A stretch of 64,000 bases of DNA. Origin: Streptomyces katrae (GTDB lineage: Bacteria; Actinomycetota; Actinomycetes; Streptomycetales; Streptomycetaceae). Each line of letters begins with the position of its first letter. Position 1 is the stretch's first letter. This document shows positions 8,699 to 18,453 of the stretch, piece after piece. The DNA is taken from assembly GCF_000717655.1 (NCBI RefSeq), contig NZ_JNZY01000002.1:248001-312000 (forward strand). The letters run 5' to 3'. A program made the position numbers and the translations under genes. Under the pieces are notes generated by a model. It did not search any database. It saw only the letters and a list, made by a program, of their open reading frames with translations, and was not told where the DNA came from.

Positions 8699-9469
8699 AT
8701 GAACCGTTACGAAGGACGTCGCGTCCTCATCACCGGCGGCGGCTCCGGCATCGGCCAGGCCACCGTCCACCGCATCCTCGCCGAGGGCGGCCGCGTGCAC
8801 ACCGTGGACGTCAACGACGAGGGGCTCAAGCGCACCGCGGAGCAGGCCGCCGCCGACGGGTGCGCGGACCGGCTCACCACCGCCGTCCTCGACATATCCG
8901 ACGAGGCTGCCGTGCAGAGTGGCGTCGCCGCCGCCGTCCAGGGCCTCGGCGGGCTCGACGTGCTCGTCAACGCCGCCGGCATCCTGCGCTCCGCGCACAC
9001 CCACCAGACCACGCTCGAGTTCTGGAACAAGGTCATCGCGGTCAACCTCACCGGCACCTTCCTGGTGATCCGCGAGGCGCTCCCGGCGCTGCTGGAGGGC
9101 GACCAGCCGGTCGTCGTGAACTTCAGCTCCACCTCGGCGTCCTTCGCCCACCCCTACATGTCCGCGTACGCGGCCAGCAAGGGCGGCATCCAGTCCATGA
9201 CCCACGCGCTGGCCGCCGAGTACAGCAAGCAGGGCCTGCGCTTCGTCGCCGTCGCGCCCGGCTCCATCGAGAGCGGCATGACCACGGGCAACGGCCCCGG
9301 CCTGCCCGAGGACACCGACTGGAGCCTGTTCACGAAGCTGGCCCCGGCCATCGGCCAGGGCTTCGCCGGTCCGCAGACCGTCGCCGGCGTCGTCGCCATG
9401 CTGGGCTCCGAGGACGGCGCCTTCATCACCGGTACGGAGATCCGTATCGACGGCGGTACCCACTACTGA
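8699..9469 (+). CDS. Short-chain dehydrogenase/reductase
   Basis: An NAD(P)-dependent oxidoreductase of 256 residues, the standard SDR size. TGGGSGIG (about residues 12-19) is the cofactor-binding loop, NAAG follows near residue 97, Tyr157 and Lys161 form the YxxxK catalytic motif, and a Ser-rich strand (NFSSTSAS) precedes it. The tail IDGGTHY is typical. An Asp after the second strand (VDVND) suggests NAD rather than NADP. Substrate unknown. Probably repressed by the divergent TetR protein. Convergent with the DUF4240 gene 19 bp away. Confidence 0.9.
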   Translation: MNRYEGRRVLITGGGSGIGQATVHRILAEGGRVHTVDVNDEGLKRTAEQAAADGCADRLTTAVLDISDEAAVQSGVAAAVQGLGGLDVLVNAAGILRSAHTHQTTLEFWNKVIAVNLTGTFLVIREALPALLEGDQPVVVNFSSTSASFAHPYMSAYAASKGGIQSMTHALAAEYSKQGLRFVAVAPGSIESGMTTGNGPGLPEDTDWSLFTKLAPAIGQGFAGPQTVAGVVAMLGSEDGAFITGTEIRIDGGTHY

Positions 9470-9488
9470 GCACACTGCCAAGACACTG

Positions 9489-10007
9489 CTACGAGCGAAA
9501 ACGGTCCCACAGCCGGGGGAAGCGCTCCGCGAGCACGGCTTCGTTCTCGAAGTCCAGCGGGGTGCCCTCCGGCTCGGCCGCCTGCAGCGGAATCCCCAGG
9601 TCCGGTGCCACCGCGCCCGTCAGCTGCTCGTACGCCTCGTCGGCCGCGTACCCGAGCTCCTCGCCGTCCCCGTCGATGTCCTCGTCGAACTCGTCCAGGA
9701 GCTCCGCGAGCGCATCCGGGTCGTGCACCGCGCCCTCGAAGACCTCCCGGCCCTGGCCGATCAGCCAGCACCGGAAGTAGTCGAACGCGTCGTCGCTCGC
9801 CCCGTCGAGCAGTACCCAGGCCGCGCCCCACAGGTCCCACGTGTACGCCCGGTTGTACCGGGACTCGAAGTGGCGGGCGAAGTCCAGGACGGAGTCCGGA
9901 TCGAGCTGCGCCAGCCGCTCCACGAGCAGCTCGGCGTGTTCCTCGGGGTCGCCCTCGGCGGCCTCGCGGGTACGGTCGACGATCTCCCAGAACTCCGTCT
10001 CGTCCAT
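9489..10007 (-). CDS. DUF4240 domain protein
   Basis: A 172-residue acidic, soluble protein beginning MDETEFWEIVDRTRE, the N-terminus of the DUF4240 family. Further family-like features are YRWDLW-like YTWDLWGA and FDYFRCWLIGQGREVF. DUF4240 proteins are common in Streptomyces and sometimes linked to toxin or immunity-type loci, but no such context is seen here. The ATG at 10007 was preferred over an upstream GTG because CTGGAG precedes it. It is downstream of aceE but separated by a strong terminator. Confidence 0.8.
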   Translation of the reverse strand: MDETEFWEIVDRTREAAEGDPEEHAELLVERLAQLDPDSVLDFARHFESRYNRAYTWDLWGAAWVLLDGASDDAFDYFRCWLIGQGREVFEGAVHDPDALAELLDEFDEDIDGDGEELGYAADEAYEQLTGAVAPDLGIPLQAAEPEGTPLDFENEAVLAERFPRLWDRFRS

Positions 10008-10060
10008 CACCGCTCCAGCATCACGGGTGCGCCCCCTCGCCGCCACCGCTCATACGGCCA

Positions 10061-10103
10061 AAGGCCGGTGTCCGCCCCCGTCACAGGGGTGGACACCGGC
10101 CTT
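10061..10103. terminator. aceE terminator hairpin
   Basis: 13-bp perfect outer stem (AAGGCCGGTGTCC and complement) enclosing a second CCCC/GGGG stem. It lies just past the aceE stop on the minus strand. Confidence 0.8.
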
Positions 10104-10124
10104 CGGCCTCACCGTGCCGTTGCC

Positions 10125-12806
10125 TTACAGGCCGTAGCGCTCGCGCGCCTCCTTGACGGCGGACGCCGGCACCTCGCCGCGGCGGGCGAGCTGGGCCAGC
10201 GCGGCCACCACGATCGACTGCGCGTCGACGCCGAAGTGGCGGCGGGCGCCCTCGCGGGTGTCGGACAGGCCGAAGCCGTCCGTACCGAGCGAGGTCCAGT
10301 CCTGCTCCACCCACTGGCTGATCTGGTCCGGGACCTGGCGCATCCAGTCGGAGACGGCCAGCACCGGGCTGGTGACGCCCTCGAGCGCGCGGGTGACGTA
10401 CGGGGTGCGCATCTCGCCGCGCAGCAGCGCCTCGTCGCACTCCAGCGCGTCGCGGCGCAGCTCGCCCCAGGAGGTGGCGGACCAGACGTCGGCGCCCACG
10501 TTCCAGTCGGCGGCGAGCAGCTGCTGCGCCTCCAGCGCCCAGTGGATCGCCGTACCCGAGGCCATCAGCTGGATCTTCGGGGCGTCGGCGGCCGGGGCCG
10601 ACTCCAGCGAGGAGGCCTCGTTGAAGCGGTAGAGGCCGCGCAGGATGCCTTCCTCCACGCCCTCCGGCATGGCCGGCTGCACCTTCGGCTCGTTGTAGAC
10701 CGTCAGGTAGTAGAAGACGTCCTCGGGCTGCTCGCCGTACATGCGGCGCAGACCGTCCTTGACGATCACCGCGATCTCGTACGCGAACGCCGGGTCGTAG
10801 TTCAGCGACGCCGGGTTCGTGGACGCGATCAGGTGCGAGTGGCCGTCCGCGTGCTGCAGGCCCTCACCGGTCAGCGTGGTGCGGCCGGCGGTGGCGCCGA
10901 CGATGAAGCCCTTGCCGAGCTGGTCGGCGAGCTGCCACATCTGGTCGGCGGTGCGCTGCCAGCCGAACATCGAGTAGAAGATGTAGAAGGGGATCATCGG
11001 CTCGCCGTGCGTCGCGTACGACGTGCAGGCGGCGATGAAGTCGGCCATGGCACCGGCCTCGGTGATCCCCTCGTTGAGGATCTGGCCGTCCTTGGCTTCC
11101 TTGTAGTACATCAGCTGGTCGCGGTCGACCGGCTCGTACGTCTGACCCAGCGGCGAGTAGATGCCGGCCGACGGGAAGAGGGACTCCATACCGAAGGTAC
11201 GGGCCTCGTCGGGGACGATCGGGACCCAGCGCTTGCCGGTCTCCTTGTCCCGCATCAGGTCCTTGACGAGCCGGACGAAGGCCATGGTGGTGGCCATCTC
11301 CTGCTTGCCGGAGCCCTTGAGCAGCGGGGCGAAGGAGCGCTCGGCCGGAGCCGGCAGGGCCACGTGGTGCACCTTGCGGGCGGGGGCCGGGCCGCCGAGG
11401 GCCGCGCGCCGCTCGTTCAGGTACTGGACCTCGGGGCTGTTGGCGCCCGGGTGGCCGTACGGGACCTTGCCGTCGACGAAGGCGCTGTCGGGGATCGGGA
11501 GGCCAAGGAGGTCACGCATGTCCTTGAACTCGTCGGTCGTCAGCTTCTTCATCTGGTGGTTCGCGTTCTTCGACTCGAACCCGGCACCCAGCGTGTAGCC
11601 CTTGACGGTCTGCGCGAGGATGACCGTCGGCGCGCCCTTGTGCTCCAGGGCGGCCTTGTACGCGGCGTAGACCTTGCGGGGCTCGTGGCCGCCGCGGGAG
11701 CTGTGGAAGCACTCGGCGATCTTCGCGTCGGACAGTACGCCGGCCAGCTGCACGAGCTCGGCGTTGGCGCCGAAGAAGTGCTGGCGGATGTAGGCCACGT
11801 CGCGGGTCGCGTACGTCTGGAACTGCGCGTCCGGTACCTCGCGCAGGCGGCGTACCAGGGCGCCCGTGGTGTCGAGCCGGAACAGCTCGTCCCAGGCGGA
11901 GCCCCACAGCGACTTGATGACGTTCCAGCCGGCGCCGCGGAACTGCGCCTCCAGCTCCTGGACCACGCGGAAGTTGGCGCGGACCGGACCGTCGAGGCGC
12001 TGCAGGTTGCAGTTGATGACGAAGGTCAGGTTGTCGAGCTGCTCGCGGGAGGCGAGGGCCAGGGCGGCGGTCGACTCGGGCTCGTCCATCTCGCCGTCGC
12101 CGAGGAAGGCCCAGACGTGCGAGTTCGCGGTGTCCTTGATGCTGCGGTTCTGCAGGTAGCGGTTGAAGCGCGCCTGGTAGATCGCCGACAGCGGGCCGAG
12201 GCCCATGGACACCGTGGGGAACTCCCACAGCCACGGCAGGCGCCGCGGGTGCGGGTAGGACGGCAGGCCGTTGCCCCCGGACTCCTGGCGGAAGTTGTCG
12301 AGCTGCTGCTCGGAGATGCGCCCGTCGAGGAAGGCGCGGGCGTAGATGCCGGGGGAGGCGTGGCCCTGGATGTAGAGCTGGTCGCCCGATCCGTCGGCCT
12401 CCTTCCCGCGGAAGAAGTGCTGGAAGCCGGTCTCGTAGAGCCAGGCCGCCGAGGCGAAGGTGGCGATGTGGCCGCCGACGCCGTACTTGGAGCCGCGGGT
12501 CACCATGGCGGCCGCGTTCCAGCGGTTCCATGCGGTGATCTTGGCTTCCATCTCCTCGTCGCCCGGGAACTCGGGCTCGGCGGAGGTGGGGATGGTGTTG
12601 ACGTAGTCCGTCTCCAGCAGCTTCGGCAGGGCGAGGCCGGCGGCCTCGGCGTGCTGGAGGGTGCGGCGGAGCAGGTATTCGGCGCGGCGCGTACCGGCGG
12701 CCTTGGCGACGGCGTCGAGGGAGGCCGCCCATTCGGCGGTCTCCTCGGTGTCGCGGTCCGGGAGCTGGTCGAGCTCGCTCGGAAGCTTTCCTACGGGGTC
12801 GGACAT
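10125..12806 (-). CDS. aceE: Pyruvate dehydrogenase E1 component, homodimeric
   Basis: Decarboxylates pyruvate with thiamine diphosphate and passes the acetyl group to lipoyl-E2. The 893-residue length fits the homodimeric AceE type, not the split alpha/beta type. The thiamine-binding GDGEMDEPES motif, the HASPGIYARAFLDGR motif and the C-terminal transketolase-like domain are visible. ATG 12806 follows a GGAAGG ribosome-binding site; upstream in-frame codons lie in the promoter region. The E2 and E3 partners are probably those at 15-18 kb. An operator-rich 220-bp region precedes it, with a GntR gene beyond. Confidence 0.98.
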   Translation of the reverse strand: MSDPVGKLPSELDQLPDRDTEETAEWAASLDAVAKAAGTRRAEYLLRRTLQHAEAAGLALPKLLETDYVNTIPTSAEPEFPGDEEMEAKITAWNRWNAAAMVTRGSKYGVGGHIATFASAAWLYETGFQHFFRGKEADGSGDQLYIQGHASPGIYARAFLDGRISEQQLDNFRQESGGNGLPSYPHPRRLPWLWEFPTVSMGLGPLSAIYQARFNRYLQNRSIKDTANSHVWAFLGDGEMDEPESTAALALASREQLDNLTFVINCNLQRLDGPVRANFRVVQELEAQFRGAGWNVIKSLWGSAWDELFRLDTTGALVRRLREVPDAQFQTYATRDVAYIRQHFFGANAELVQLAGVLSDAKIAECFHSSRGGHEPRKVYAAYKAALEHKGAPTVILAQTVKGYTLGAGFESKNANHQMKKLTTDEFKDMRDLLGLPIPDSAFVDGKVPYGHPGANSPEVQYLNERRAALGGPAPARKVHHVALPAPAERSFAPLLKGSGKQEMATTMAFVRLVKDLMRDKETGKRWVPIVPDEARTFGMESLFPSAGIYSPLGQTYEPVDRDQLMYYKEAKDGQILNEGITEAGAMADFIAACTSYATHGEPMIPFYIFYSMFGWQRTADQMWQLADQLGKGFIVGATAGRTTLTGEGLQHADGHSHLIASTNPASLNYDPAFAYEIAVIVKDGLRRMYGEQPEDVFYYLTVYNEPKVQPAMPEGVEEGILRGLYRFNEASSLESAPAADAPKIQLMASGTAIHWALEAQQLLAADWNVGADVWSATSWGELRRDALECDEALLRGEMRTPYVTRALEGVTSPVLAVSDWMRQVPDQISQWVEQDWTSLGTDGFGLSDTREGARRHFGVDAQSIVVAALAQLARRGEVPASAVKEARERYGL

Positions 12807-12899
12807 CGGTGTGCGCCGCCTTCCGGACAAAGGAGAGGTGGTGAAGAAATCCCTGACGGGCAGGACAGGGTCGATGGGCCCGGGTGGGGTCCGTCGTCG

Positions 12900-12929
12900 A
12901 CTGTAAATCGCTGATCGATGATCGATCAA
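12900..12929 (-). promoter_or_regulatory. aceE promoter with internal operator
   Basis: On the minus strand TTGATC, an 18-bp spacer and TACAGT form a plausible promoter. A perfect 8-1-8 palindrome (TGATCGAT/ATCGATCA, 12912-12928) fills the spacer and overlaps the -35 box, a repression layout. Confidence 0.5.
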
Positions 12930-12967
12930 ACGAATGTGACGTTGAAATGGCCATCCGGCCAAAAGTC

Positions 12968-13002
12968 GGCACCCGGTGCCATGAAATCAGGCACCCGGTG
13001 CC
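12968..13002. promoter_or_regulatory. Tandem palindromic operators upstream of aceE
   Basis: Two identical 13-bp palindromes (GGCACCCGGTGCC) at 12968-12980 and 12990-13002. Their centres are 22 bp apart, two helical turns, so two dimers would bind on the same face. They lie upstream of the -35 element, suggesting an activator or looping repressor site. The regulator is unknown. Confidence 0.55.
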
Positions 13003-13027
13003 GGGCAAACCGGGACAGAATGACCCG

Positions 13028-13654
13028 TCAGGCGCGGGGTGCGCACCCCAGGACGTGCCGCTTCACCAGCACGCCGATGTCCGGATCCTGATTGCGGAAC
13101 GCCTCCACCAGGGCCGCGTGCTCCTCGGCGTACGACTTCTGGACGGTTCCGAGCCAGCGGATGGACAGGGCCGTGAACACCTCGATGCCCAGGCTCTCCC
13201 ACGTGTGCAGCAGCACGCTGTTACCGGCCGCCCGCACCAGCTCCCGGTGGAACCCGACGGTGTGCCGCACCTGCGCGGTCCCGTCCTCGGTGCGGTCGGC
13301 CTCCCACAGGGCCGCCACGTGCGGCTCCAGCGCCGAGCAGTCGGCCGCCAGCCGGGGCGCGGCCAGCTCGGCCGCGATCTGCTCCAGGCCGGCCCGGACC
13401 GGGTAGATCTCCTCCAGGTCGGCCGCCGACAGGTTCCGTACGCGTACGCCCTTGTTCGGCGCCGACTCGATCAGCCGCAGCGTCTCCAGCTCGCGCAGCG
13501 CCTCGCGCACGGGCGTCTGGCTGACCTCGAGCTCGACGGCGATCCGCCGCTCGACGATCCGCTCGCCGGGCTTCCAGCGCCCGCTGACGATCCCCTCCAC
13601 GATGTGCTCGCGGATCTGCTCGCGCAGCGAGTGCACGACGGGTGGGGTGATCAT
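13028..13654 (-). CDS. GntR family (FCD/FadR-type) transcriptional regulator
   Basis: A 208-residue regulator. The N-terminal winged helix is GntR-type (LREQIREHIVEGIVSGRW, SQTPVREALRELETL, about residues 9-60), followed by an all-helical FCD ligand domain with Asp/His metal-ligand positions (FHRELVRAAGN, about 136-146). ATG 13654 is preceded by AGGAG eleven bases upstream. It lies immediately upstream of aceE on the same strand, so control of pyruvate dehydrogenase is a reasonable guess, by analogy with PdhR. The effector is not known. Confidence 0.9.
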   Translation of the reverse strand: MITPPVVHSLREQIREHIVEGIVSGRWKPGERIVERRIAVELEVSQTPVREALRELETLRLIESAPNKGVRVRNLSAADLEEIYPVRAGLEQIAAELAAPRLAADCSALEPHVAALWEADRTEDGTAQVRHTVGFHRELVRAAGNSVLLHTWESLGIEVFTALSIRWLGTVQKSYAEEHAALVEAFRNQDPDIGVLVKRHVLGCAPRA

Positions 13655-13737
13655 CCGGGCTTCATCTCCTGTGGGGGCATGCAGAGCTCTGATGCGTAGA
13701 CAATACGGCGGAGTAGCCCGCTGGGATGCGTTCCTGG

Positions 13738-15096
13738 TCAGGGCCGTTGGGTGAGGCTGGTAACAAGGACGACGCCCAGCGCCGTGACCCGGCCCACCGA
13801 CAGCCGGTACGCGCCCGGTTGCGGCGGCGGGAACGAGGCGGCGTAGCGGCCGCCGCCCAGGCTGCGCAGGGGGAGGGCCGTCGGGCGGCTGCCGTCCGAC
13901 GGGCGCAGTTCCGCCGTGAGCCGCAGTTCCGCGTCGGGAGCCGTGACCGTGACCTCGTACGGGACTCCGGCCGCCACTACGGCGGGTGCCTGTACGCCCA
14001 GGCGGGCCGTGGCGGCCGGGTGTTCGCGCCGGTGGGGCGGGGGCGTATGGCCCAGGAGACCCCACAGGGCGTCCCGGACGCCCCGGTTGTGGTGCAGGGA
14101 GCCGTGCTGCTCGTACGGGGTGAACGACCCGGCAACCGCGCGGCCGTCGCCGGGAGCGTCCGCCGGGAGGGCCGCGAGGAGCGGTACCGTGCCGTCGCCG
14201 CCCCCGGCGGCGCCGTCGAGGTCCGGCAGGAGCGTCAGACGGCCGTCCGCGTACGAGGCGCTCATCGCCGTGGGCTGGCCGGCGCCGGCGATCGCGTGCA
14301 GTTCGGCCTGCGGCGGGGCGCTGCGCAGGTCCGCGTGGAAGCCGGCCGCATCCGCCAGCAGGGCCGCGTCCACGCCCGGCAGACCCGGCAGGTCGCGTGC
14401 GCACGCGAGGCCCTGCGGGCCCGTCACGCACGCGTAGTCGGCGGCCAGCTGGTGCAGGGACGGCAGGCTGCGGGCGAACGCCCCGAGGTCCGGGCCCGGC
14501 AGGAGGCCGCCGTTGACCAGGCTGGCCAGGGCCTCCACGGAGCCCCGGTGCGGGGTGCCCAGGGTGATCAGGCGGCGGGTGATCTCGTGGCCGCCGAGGC
14601 GCTCCACGTAGTGCCGGGCCACCAGCCCGCCCAGCGAGTGGCAGAGGAAGACCACCCGCGCCTCGCGGCGCTCGGGCGCCGAGGCCCGCCAGCGTTCCAG
14701 CTCCAGGTCGATGCGGCCCTTCAGCCGCTGCGCGTTGAAGCGGCACGACAGGCGCCAGTCGTACGGGAACGTGAGGAGGTTGTCCGACACCGACAGGGTG
14801 AAGTGCCGCTCCAGCCAGCGCAGCAGGTCCGTGTAGCCGTCCACCGGGTGCCAGATGCCGGGGAGGGCGTGCAGATCGGGCATGAGGCCCACGGGGACGA
14901 CGCCGTCGCCCGGGTCCCCGTCGCCGATGTCCTCCGGGAGGCGAAGGGCCGTAACGGAGCGGCCGAAGGCCTGCAGGCCGCGTAACAGGGCGGCGCCCGA
15001 CAGGTCCCAGACCGCCGTGCCGTCGGCGGCCGCCAGGCGGCTGCCCGTCATGCCCGGCAGTACCACGACGAGATCCGTCACCCGTGCCCGTGCCAT
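13738..15096 (-). CDS. LCAT-like alpha/beta hydrolase
   Basis: A 452-residue protein of the lecithin:cholesterol acyltransferase/lipase fold. VVLPGMTGSRL (about 9-19) is the LCAT N-terminal signature, FPYDWR follows, and the nucleophile elbow reads CHSLGG (about residues 151-156) in place of GHSLGG. GDGTVPLLAALP supplies the catalytic Asp context and a later YEQHGSLHHN the His. The C-terminal ~100 residues look like an Ig-like beta domain. No signal peptide is evident, so it is probably cytoplasmic. Substrate unknown; an acylhydrolase or acyltransferase is likely. Confidence 0.8.
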   Translation of the reverse strand: MARARVTDLVVVLPGMTGSRLAAADGTAVWDLSGAALLRGLQAFGRSVTALRLPEDIGDGDPGDGVVPVGLMPDLHALPGIWHPVDGYTDLLRWLERHFTLSVSDNLLTFPYDWRLSCRFNAQRLKGRIDLELERWRASAPERREARVVFLCHSLGGLVARHYVERLGGHEITRRLITLGTPHRGSVEALASLVNGGLLPGPDLGAFARSLPSLHQLAADYACVTGPQGLACARDLPGLPGVDAALLADAAGFHADLRSAPPQAELHAIAGAGQPTAMSASYADGRLTLLPDLDGAAGGGDGTVPLLAALPADAPGDGRAVAGSFTPYEQHGSLHHNRGVRDALWGLLGHTPPPHRREHPAATARLGVQAPAVVAAGVPYEVTVTAPDAELRLTAELRPSDGSRPTALPLRSLGGGRYAASFPPPQPGAYRLSVGRVTALGVVLVTSLTQRP

Positions 15097-15144
15097 ACGA
15101 CGCCCCCCGAGATGTCACACATGGACCCACCAGGGTATGACGAC

Positions 15145-15181
15145 GGCGCCCCCGCCCGAAGTGGTTCCGGGCGGGGGCGCC
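15145..15181. terminator. sucB terminator hairpin
   Basis: 14-bp perfect stem (GGCGCCCCCGCCCG and complement), 9-base loop, between the sucB stop and the hydrolase gene. Confidence 0.8.
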
Positions 15182-15211
15182 TTCGTGGCGTCTGCCGATG
15201 GGGCGTCAGCC

Positions 15212-17011
15212 TCAGAGGCCGAGCTCGACCTCGAACTCGCCGGCCTCGAGGATCGCCTTGACGGCCGAGAGGTACCGGGCCGCGTCCGCACCGTCCACCA
15301 GGCGGTGGTCGTAGGACAGGGTCAGGTACGTCATGTCGCGGACGCCGATAACGGTGCCCTCGGGGGTCTCGATGACCATCGGGCGCTTGACCGTGGCACC
15401 GATGCCCAGGATGGCGACCTGGTTCGGGGGCACGATGACCGTGTCGAACAGCGCACCGCGCGAGCCGGTGTTGCTGATGGTGAAGGTCGCGCCCGACAGC
15501 TCGTCCGGCGTGATCTTGTTGCCGCGGACCTTGGCGGCCAGGTCGGCGGTGGCCTTGGAGATGCCCGCCAGGTTGAGGTCACCGGCACCCTTGATGACCG
15601 GGGTCATCAGGCCCTTCTCGGAGTCCACGGCGATGCCGATGTTCTCCGAGTCGAAGTAGGTGATGGTGCCCTCGTCGTCGTTGATCCGGGCGTTGACGAC
15701 CGCGTGGGCCTTCAGCGCCTGGGCGGCGGCCTTGACGAAGAACGGCATCGGCGAGAGCTTGACGCCCTCACGGGCCAGGAAGGAGCCCTTGGCCTGCTCG
15801 CGCAGCTTCATGATCTTGGTGATGTCCACCTCGACCACGGAGCTGAGCTGAGCCTGCGAGTGCAGCGCCTTCATCATGTTGTCGCCGATGACCTTGCGCA
15901 TGCGGGTCATCTTGACGGTCTGGCCACGCAGCTCGGAGACCGCGGCGGCCGGGGCCTTCGCGGCGGGAGCGGCGGCAGCCGGAGCCGGGGCGGCAGCGGC
16001 GGCCTTGGCGGCCTCGGCGGCGGCGAGGACGTCCTGCTTGCGGATACGGCCACCGACGCCGGTGCCCGAGACCGAGGCCAGGTTGACGCCGGACTCCGAG
16101 GCGAGCTTGCGCACCAGCGGGGTCACGTACGCGCCCTCGTCACCGGCGGAGACCGGGGCGGCGGGGGCAGCGGGGGCGGCAGCCGGAGCCGGGGCAGCGA
16201 CCGGAGCCGCAGCGGCCACGGGGGCCGGAGCGGCAACCGGAGCGGCCGGGGCGGCCGGAGCCGGAGCGGCGGCCGGGGCAGCCGGAGCCGGGGCGGCCGG
16301 AGCCGGGGCGGCAGCGGCCGGAGCAGCCGCGACCGGGGCCGGGGCGGCAGCGGCCGGAGCGGCGGCGGCCGGAGCCGGAGCGGCGGCCGGGGCGGCACCC
16401 GCGGCGCCGATGACGGCCAGGACGGTGCCGACCTCGGCGGTCTCGTCCTCGTTGATCCGGATCTCGAGCAGCGTGCCGGAAACCGGCGCGGGGATCTCGG
16501 TGTCGACCTTGTCCGTGGAGACCTCGAGCAGCGGCTCGTCGGCCTCGACGGACTCGCCGACCTGCTTCAGCCAGCGGGTGACGGTGCCCTCGGTGACGCT
16601 CTCGCCCAGGGCGGGGAGAACGACGTCCGTGCCGGAGGCGGCGGGGGCGGCGGCCGGAGCCGCGGCGGCCGGAGCCGCGGCCGCGGGGGCCTCGGCGACC
16701 GGAGCCGGAGCGGCCGGCGCGGCCGGAACCTCGGCGACGACGGTCTCGGCCTCGGCGGCAGCCGGCGCGCCGGAGCCGTCGTCGATGACGGCGAGCTCGG
16801 CGCCGACCTCGACGGTCTCGTCCTCGGCGACCTTGATGGACGCCAGGACGCCGGACACGGGCGACGGGATCTCGGTGTCGACCTTGTCGGTCGAGACCTC
16901 GAGCAGCGGCTCGTCGGCCTCGACGCGCTCGCCCTCGGCCTTCAGCCAGCGGGTGACAGTGCCCTCAGTGACGCTCTCGCCGAGCGCCGGAAGGGTTACG
17001 GAAACCGACAT
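15212..17011 (-). CDS. sucB: 2-oxoacid dehydrogenase E2 (dihydrolipoamide acyltransferase), two lipoyl domains
   Basis: Carries the swinging lipoyl arms and transfers acyl groups to CoA. The protein has 599 residues: lipoyl domain 1 (1-77, lipoyl Lys43 in TDKVD), lipoyl domain 2 (about 129-203, Lys168), a long Ala-Pro linker (about 205-287), the E1/E3-binding domain (about 294-330) and the catalytic domain (about 365-599) with SYDHRLVDG (His569). It is usually annotated as the succinyltransferase SucB in Streptomyces, but neighbouring aceE and lpdA make an acetyltransferase role equally possible. It lies 53 bp after lpdA, forming an operon. ATG at 17011. Confidence 0.93.
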   Translation of the reverse strand: MSVSVTLPALGESVTEGTVTRWLKAEGERVEADEPLLEVSTDKVDTEIPSPVSGVLASIKVAEDETVEVGAELAVIDDGSGAPAAAEAETVVAEVPAAPAAPAPVAEAPAAAAPAAAAPAAAPAASGTDVVLPALGESVTEGTVTRWLKQVGESVEADEPLLEVSTDKVDTEIPAPVSGTLLEIRINEDETAEVGTVLAVIGAAGAAPAAAPAPAAAAPAAAAPAPVAAAPAAAAPAPAAPAPAAPAAAPAPAAPAAPVAAPAPVAAAAPVAAPAPAAAPAAPAAPVSAGDEGAYVTPLVRKLASESGVNLASVSGTGVGGRIRKQDVLAAAEAAKAAAAAPAPAAAAPAAKAPAAAVSELRGQTVKMTRMRKVIGDNMMKALHSQAQLSSVVEVDITKIMKLREQAKGSFLAREGVKLSPMPFFVKAAAQALKAHAVVNARINDDEGTITYFDSENIGIAVDSEKGLMTPVIKGAGDLNLAGISKATADLAAKVRGNKITPDELSGATFTISNTGSRGALFDTVIVPPNQVAILGIGATVKRPMVIETPEGTVIGVRDMTYLTLSYDHRLVDGADAARYLSAVKAILEAGEFEVELGL

Positions 17012-17064
17012 GGTTTCTGTTGCTCCTTACGAAAGTGCGGAAGTGGTCGTCGCGCCCGGGACGA

Positions 17065-18453
17065 TCAGTCGTGGGAGTGAAGCGGCTTGCCGGCCAGGGC
17101 CAGGTGGGCCTCGCCGAGCGCCTCGTTCTGGGTCGGGTGCGCGTGGATGAGCTGCGCGACCTCGGCCGGCAGGGCCTCCCAGTTGTAGATCAGCTGGGCC
17201 TCGCCGACCTGCTCGCCCATCCGGTCACCGACCATGTGGACGCCGACCACGGCACCGTCCTTGACCTGGACGAGCTTGATCTCGCCCGCGGTCTTGAGGA
17301 TCTTGCTCTTGCCGTTGCCCGCCAGGTTGTACTTCAGGGCCACGACCTTGTCCGCACCGTAGATCTCCTTGGCCTTGGCCTCGGTGATGCCGACGGAAGC
17401 GACCTCGGGGTGGCAGTACGTGACGCGCGGAACGCCGTCGTAGTCGATCGGGACGGTCTTCAGACCGGCCAGACGCTCCGCGACCAGGATGCCCTCGGCG
17501 AAGCCGACGTGCGCCAGCTGCAGGGTCGGGACGAGGTCACCGACGGCCGAGATCGTCGGCACGTTGGTCTGCATGTACTCGTCGACCAGGACGTAGCCGC
17601 GGTCCATCGCGACGCCCTGCTCCTCGTAGCCGAGGCCCTGCGAGACCGGGCCGCGGCCGACGGCGACCAGCAGCACCTCGGCCTCGAAGGTCTTGCCGTC
17701 GGCCAGCGTGACGCGCACGCCGGTCTCGGTGTACTCGGCCTTGTCGAAGAAGGTGCCGAGGTTGAACTTGATGCCGCGCTTGCGGAACGCGCGCTCCAGC
17801 AGCTTCGAGCTGTTCTCGTCCTCGACCGGGACGAGGTGCTTGAGGCCCTCGATCACGGTGATGTCGGAGCCGAAGGACTTCCACGCCGAGGCGAACTCGA
17901 CGCCGATGACGCCGCCGCCCAGGACGATCGCCGACTCGGGGACGCGGTCCAGGACCAGCGCGTGGTCCGAGGAGATGATGCGGTTGCCGTCGATGTTCAG
18001 GCCCGGCAGCGACTTCGGCACGGAGCCGGTCGCCAGCAGGATGTGGCGGCCCTGGATGCGCTGGCCGTTCACGTCGACGGAGGTCGGCGAGGAAAGGCGG
18101 CCCTCACCCTCGATGTACGTCACCTTGCGGGAGGCGACCAGGCCCTGCAGGCCCTTGTACAGGCCCGAGATGACCTCGTCCTTGTACTTCTGCACACCCG
18201 CGATGTCGATGCCCTCGAAGGTGGCCTTCACGCCGAACTGGGCGGCTTCGCGCGCCTGGTCCGCGATCTCGCCCGCGTGGAGCAGGGCCTTCGTGGGGAT
18301 GCAGCCGTTGTGCAGGCAGGTGCCGCCGAGCTTGTTCTTCTCGATCAGGGCAACGTCCAGACCCAGCTGGGATGCGCGCAGAGCTGCGGCGTAACCGCCA
18401 CTGCCACCGCCGAGGATCACTAGGTCGAAAACGGTGCTGGCGTCGTTCGCCAC
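17065..18453 (-). CDS. lpdA: Dihydrolipoamide dehydrogenase (E3)
   Basis: Reoxidises dihydrolipoyl groups using FAD and NAD+. The protein has 462 residues. The FAD motif GGGSGGYAAA (about 15-24), the redox disulfide GGTCLHNGCIPTKAL (Cys near 43 and 48), the NAD motif GGGVIGVEFAS and the C-terminal HAHPTQNEAL with the catalytic His-Glu pair are all visible. GTG 18453 is preceded by GGAGG; the ATG-started extension upstream lacks family sequence. First gene of the lpdA-sucB operon and shared by all lipoate-dependent complexes. Confidence 0.98.
   Translation of the reverse strand: MANDASTVFDLVILGGGSGGYAAALRASQLGLDVALIEKNKLGGTCLHNGCIPTKALLHAGEIADQAREAAQFGVKATFEGIDIAGVQKYKDEVISGLYKGLQGLVASRKVTYIEGEGRLSSPTSVDVNGQRIQGRHILLATGSVPKSLPGLNIDGNRIISSDHALVLDRVPESAIVLGGGVIGVEFASAWKSFGSDITVIEGLKHLVPVEDENSSKLLERAFRKRGIKFNLGTFFDKAEYTETGVRVTLADGKTFEAEVLLVAVGRGPVSQGLGYEEQGVAMDRGYVLVDEYMQTNVPTISAVGDLVPTLQLAHVGFAEGILVAERLAGLKTVPIDYDGVPRVTYCHPEVASVGITEAKAKEIYGADKVVALKYNLAGNGKSKILKTAGEIKLVQVKDGAVVGVHMVGDRMGEQVGEAQLIYNWEALPAEVAQLIHAHPTQNEALGEAHLALAGKPLHSHD

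Noticed and set aside
9723..12914. Over 1000-codon plus-strand frame opposite aceE
   Set aside because: Antisense shadow of a secure aceE gene.
16150..16400. Repetitive GCC/GCG tract resembling a tandem repeat array
   Set aside because: It encodes the Ala-Pro interdomain linker of the E2 protein; no regular repeat/spacer structure as in CRISPR.
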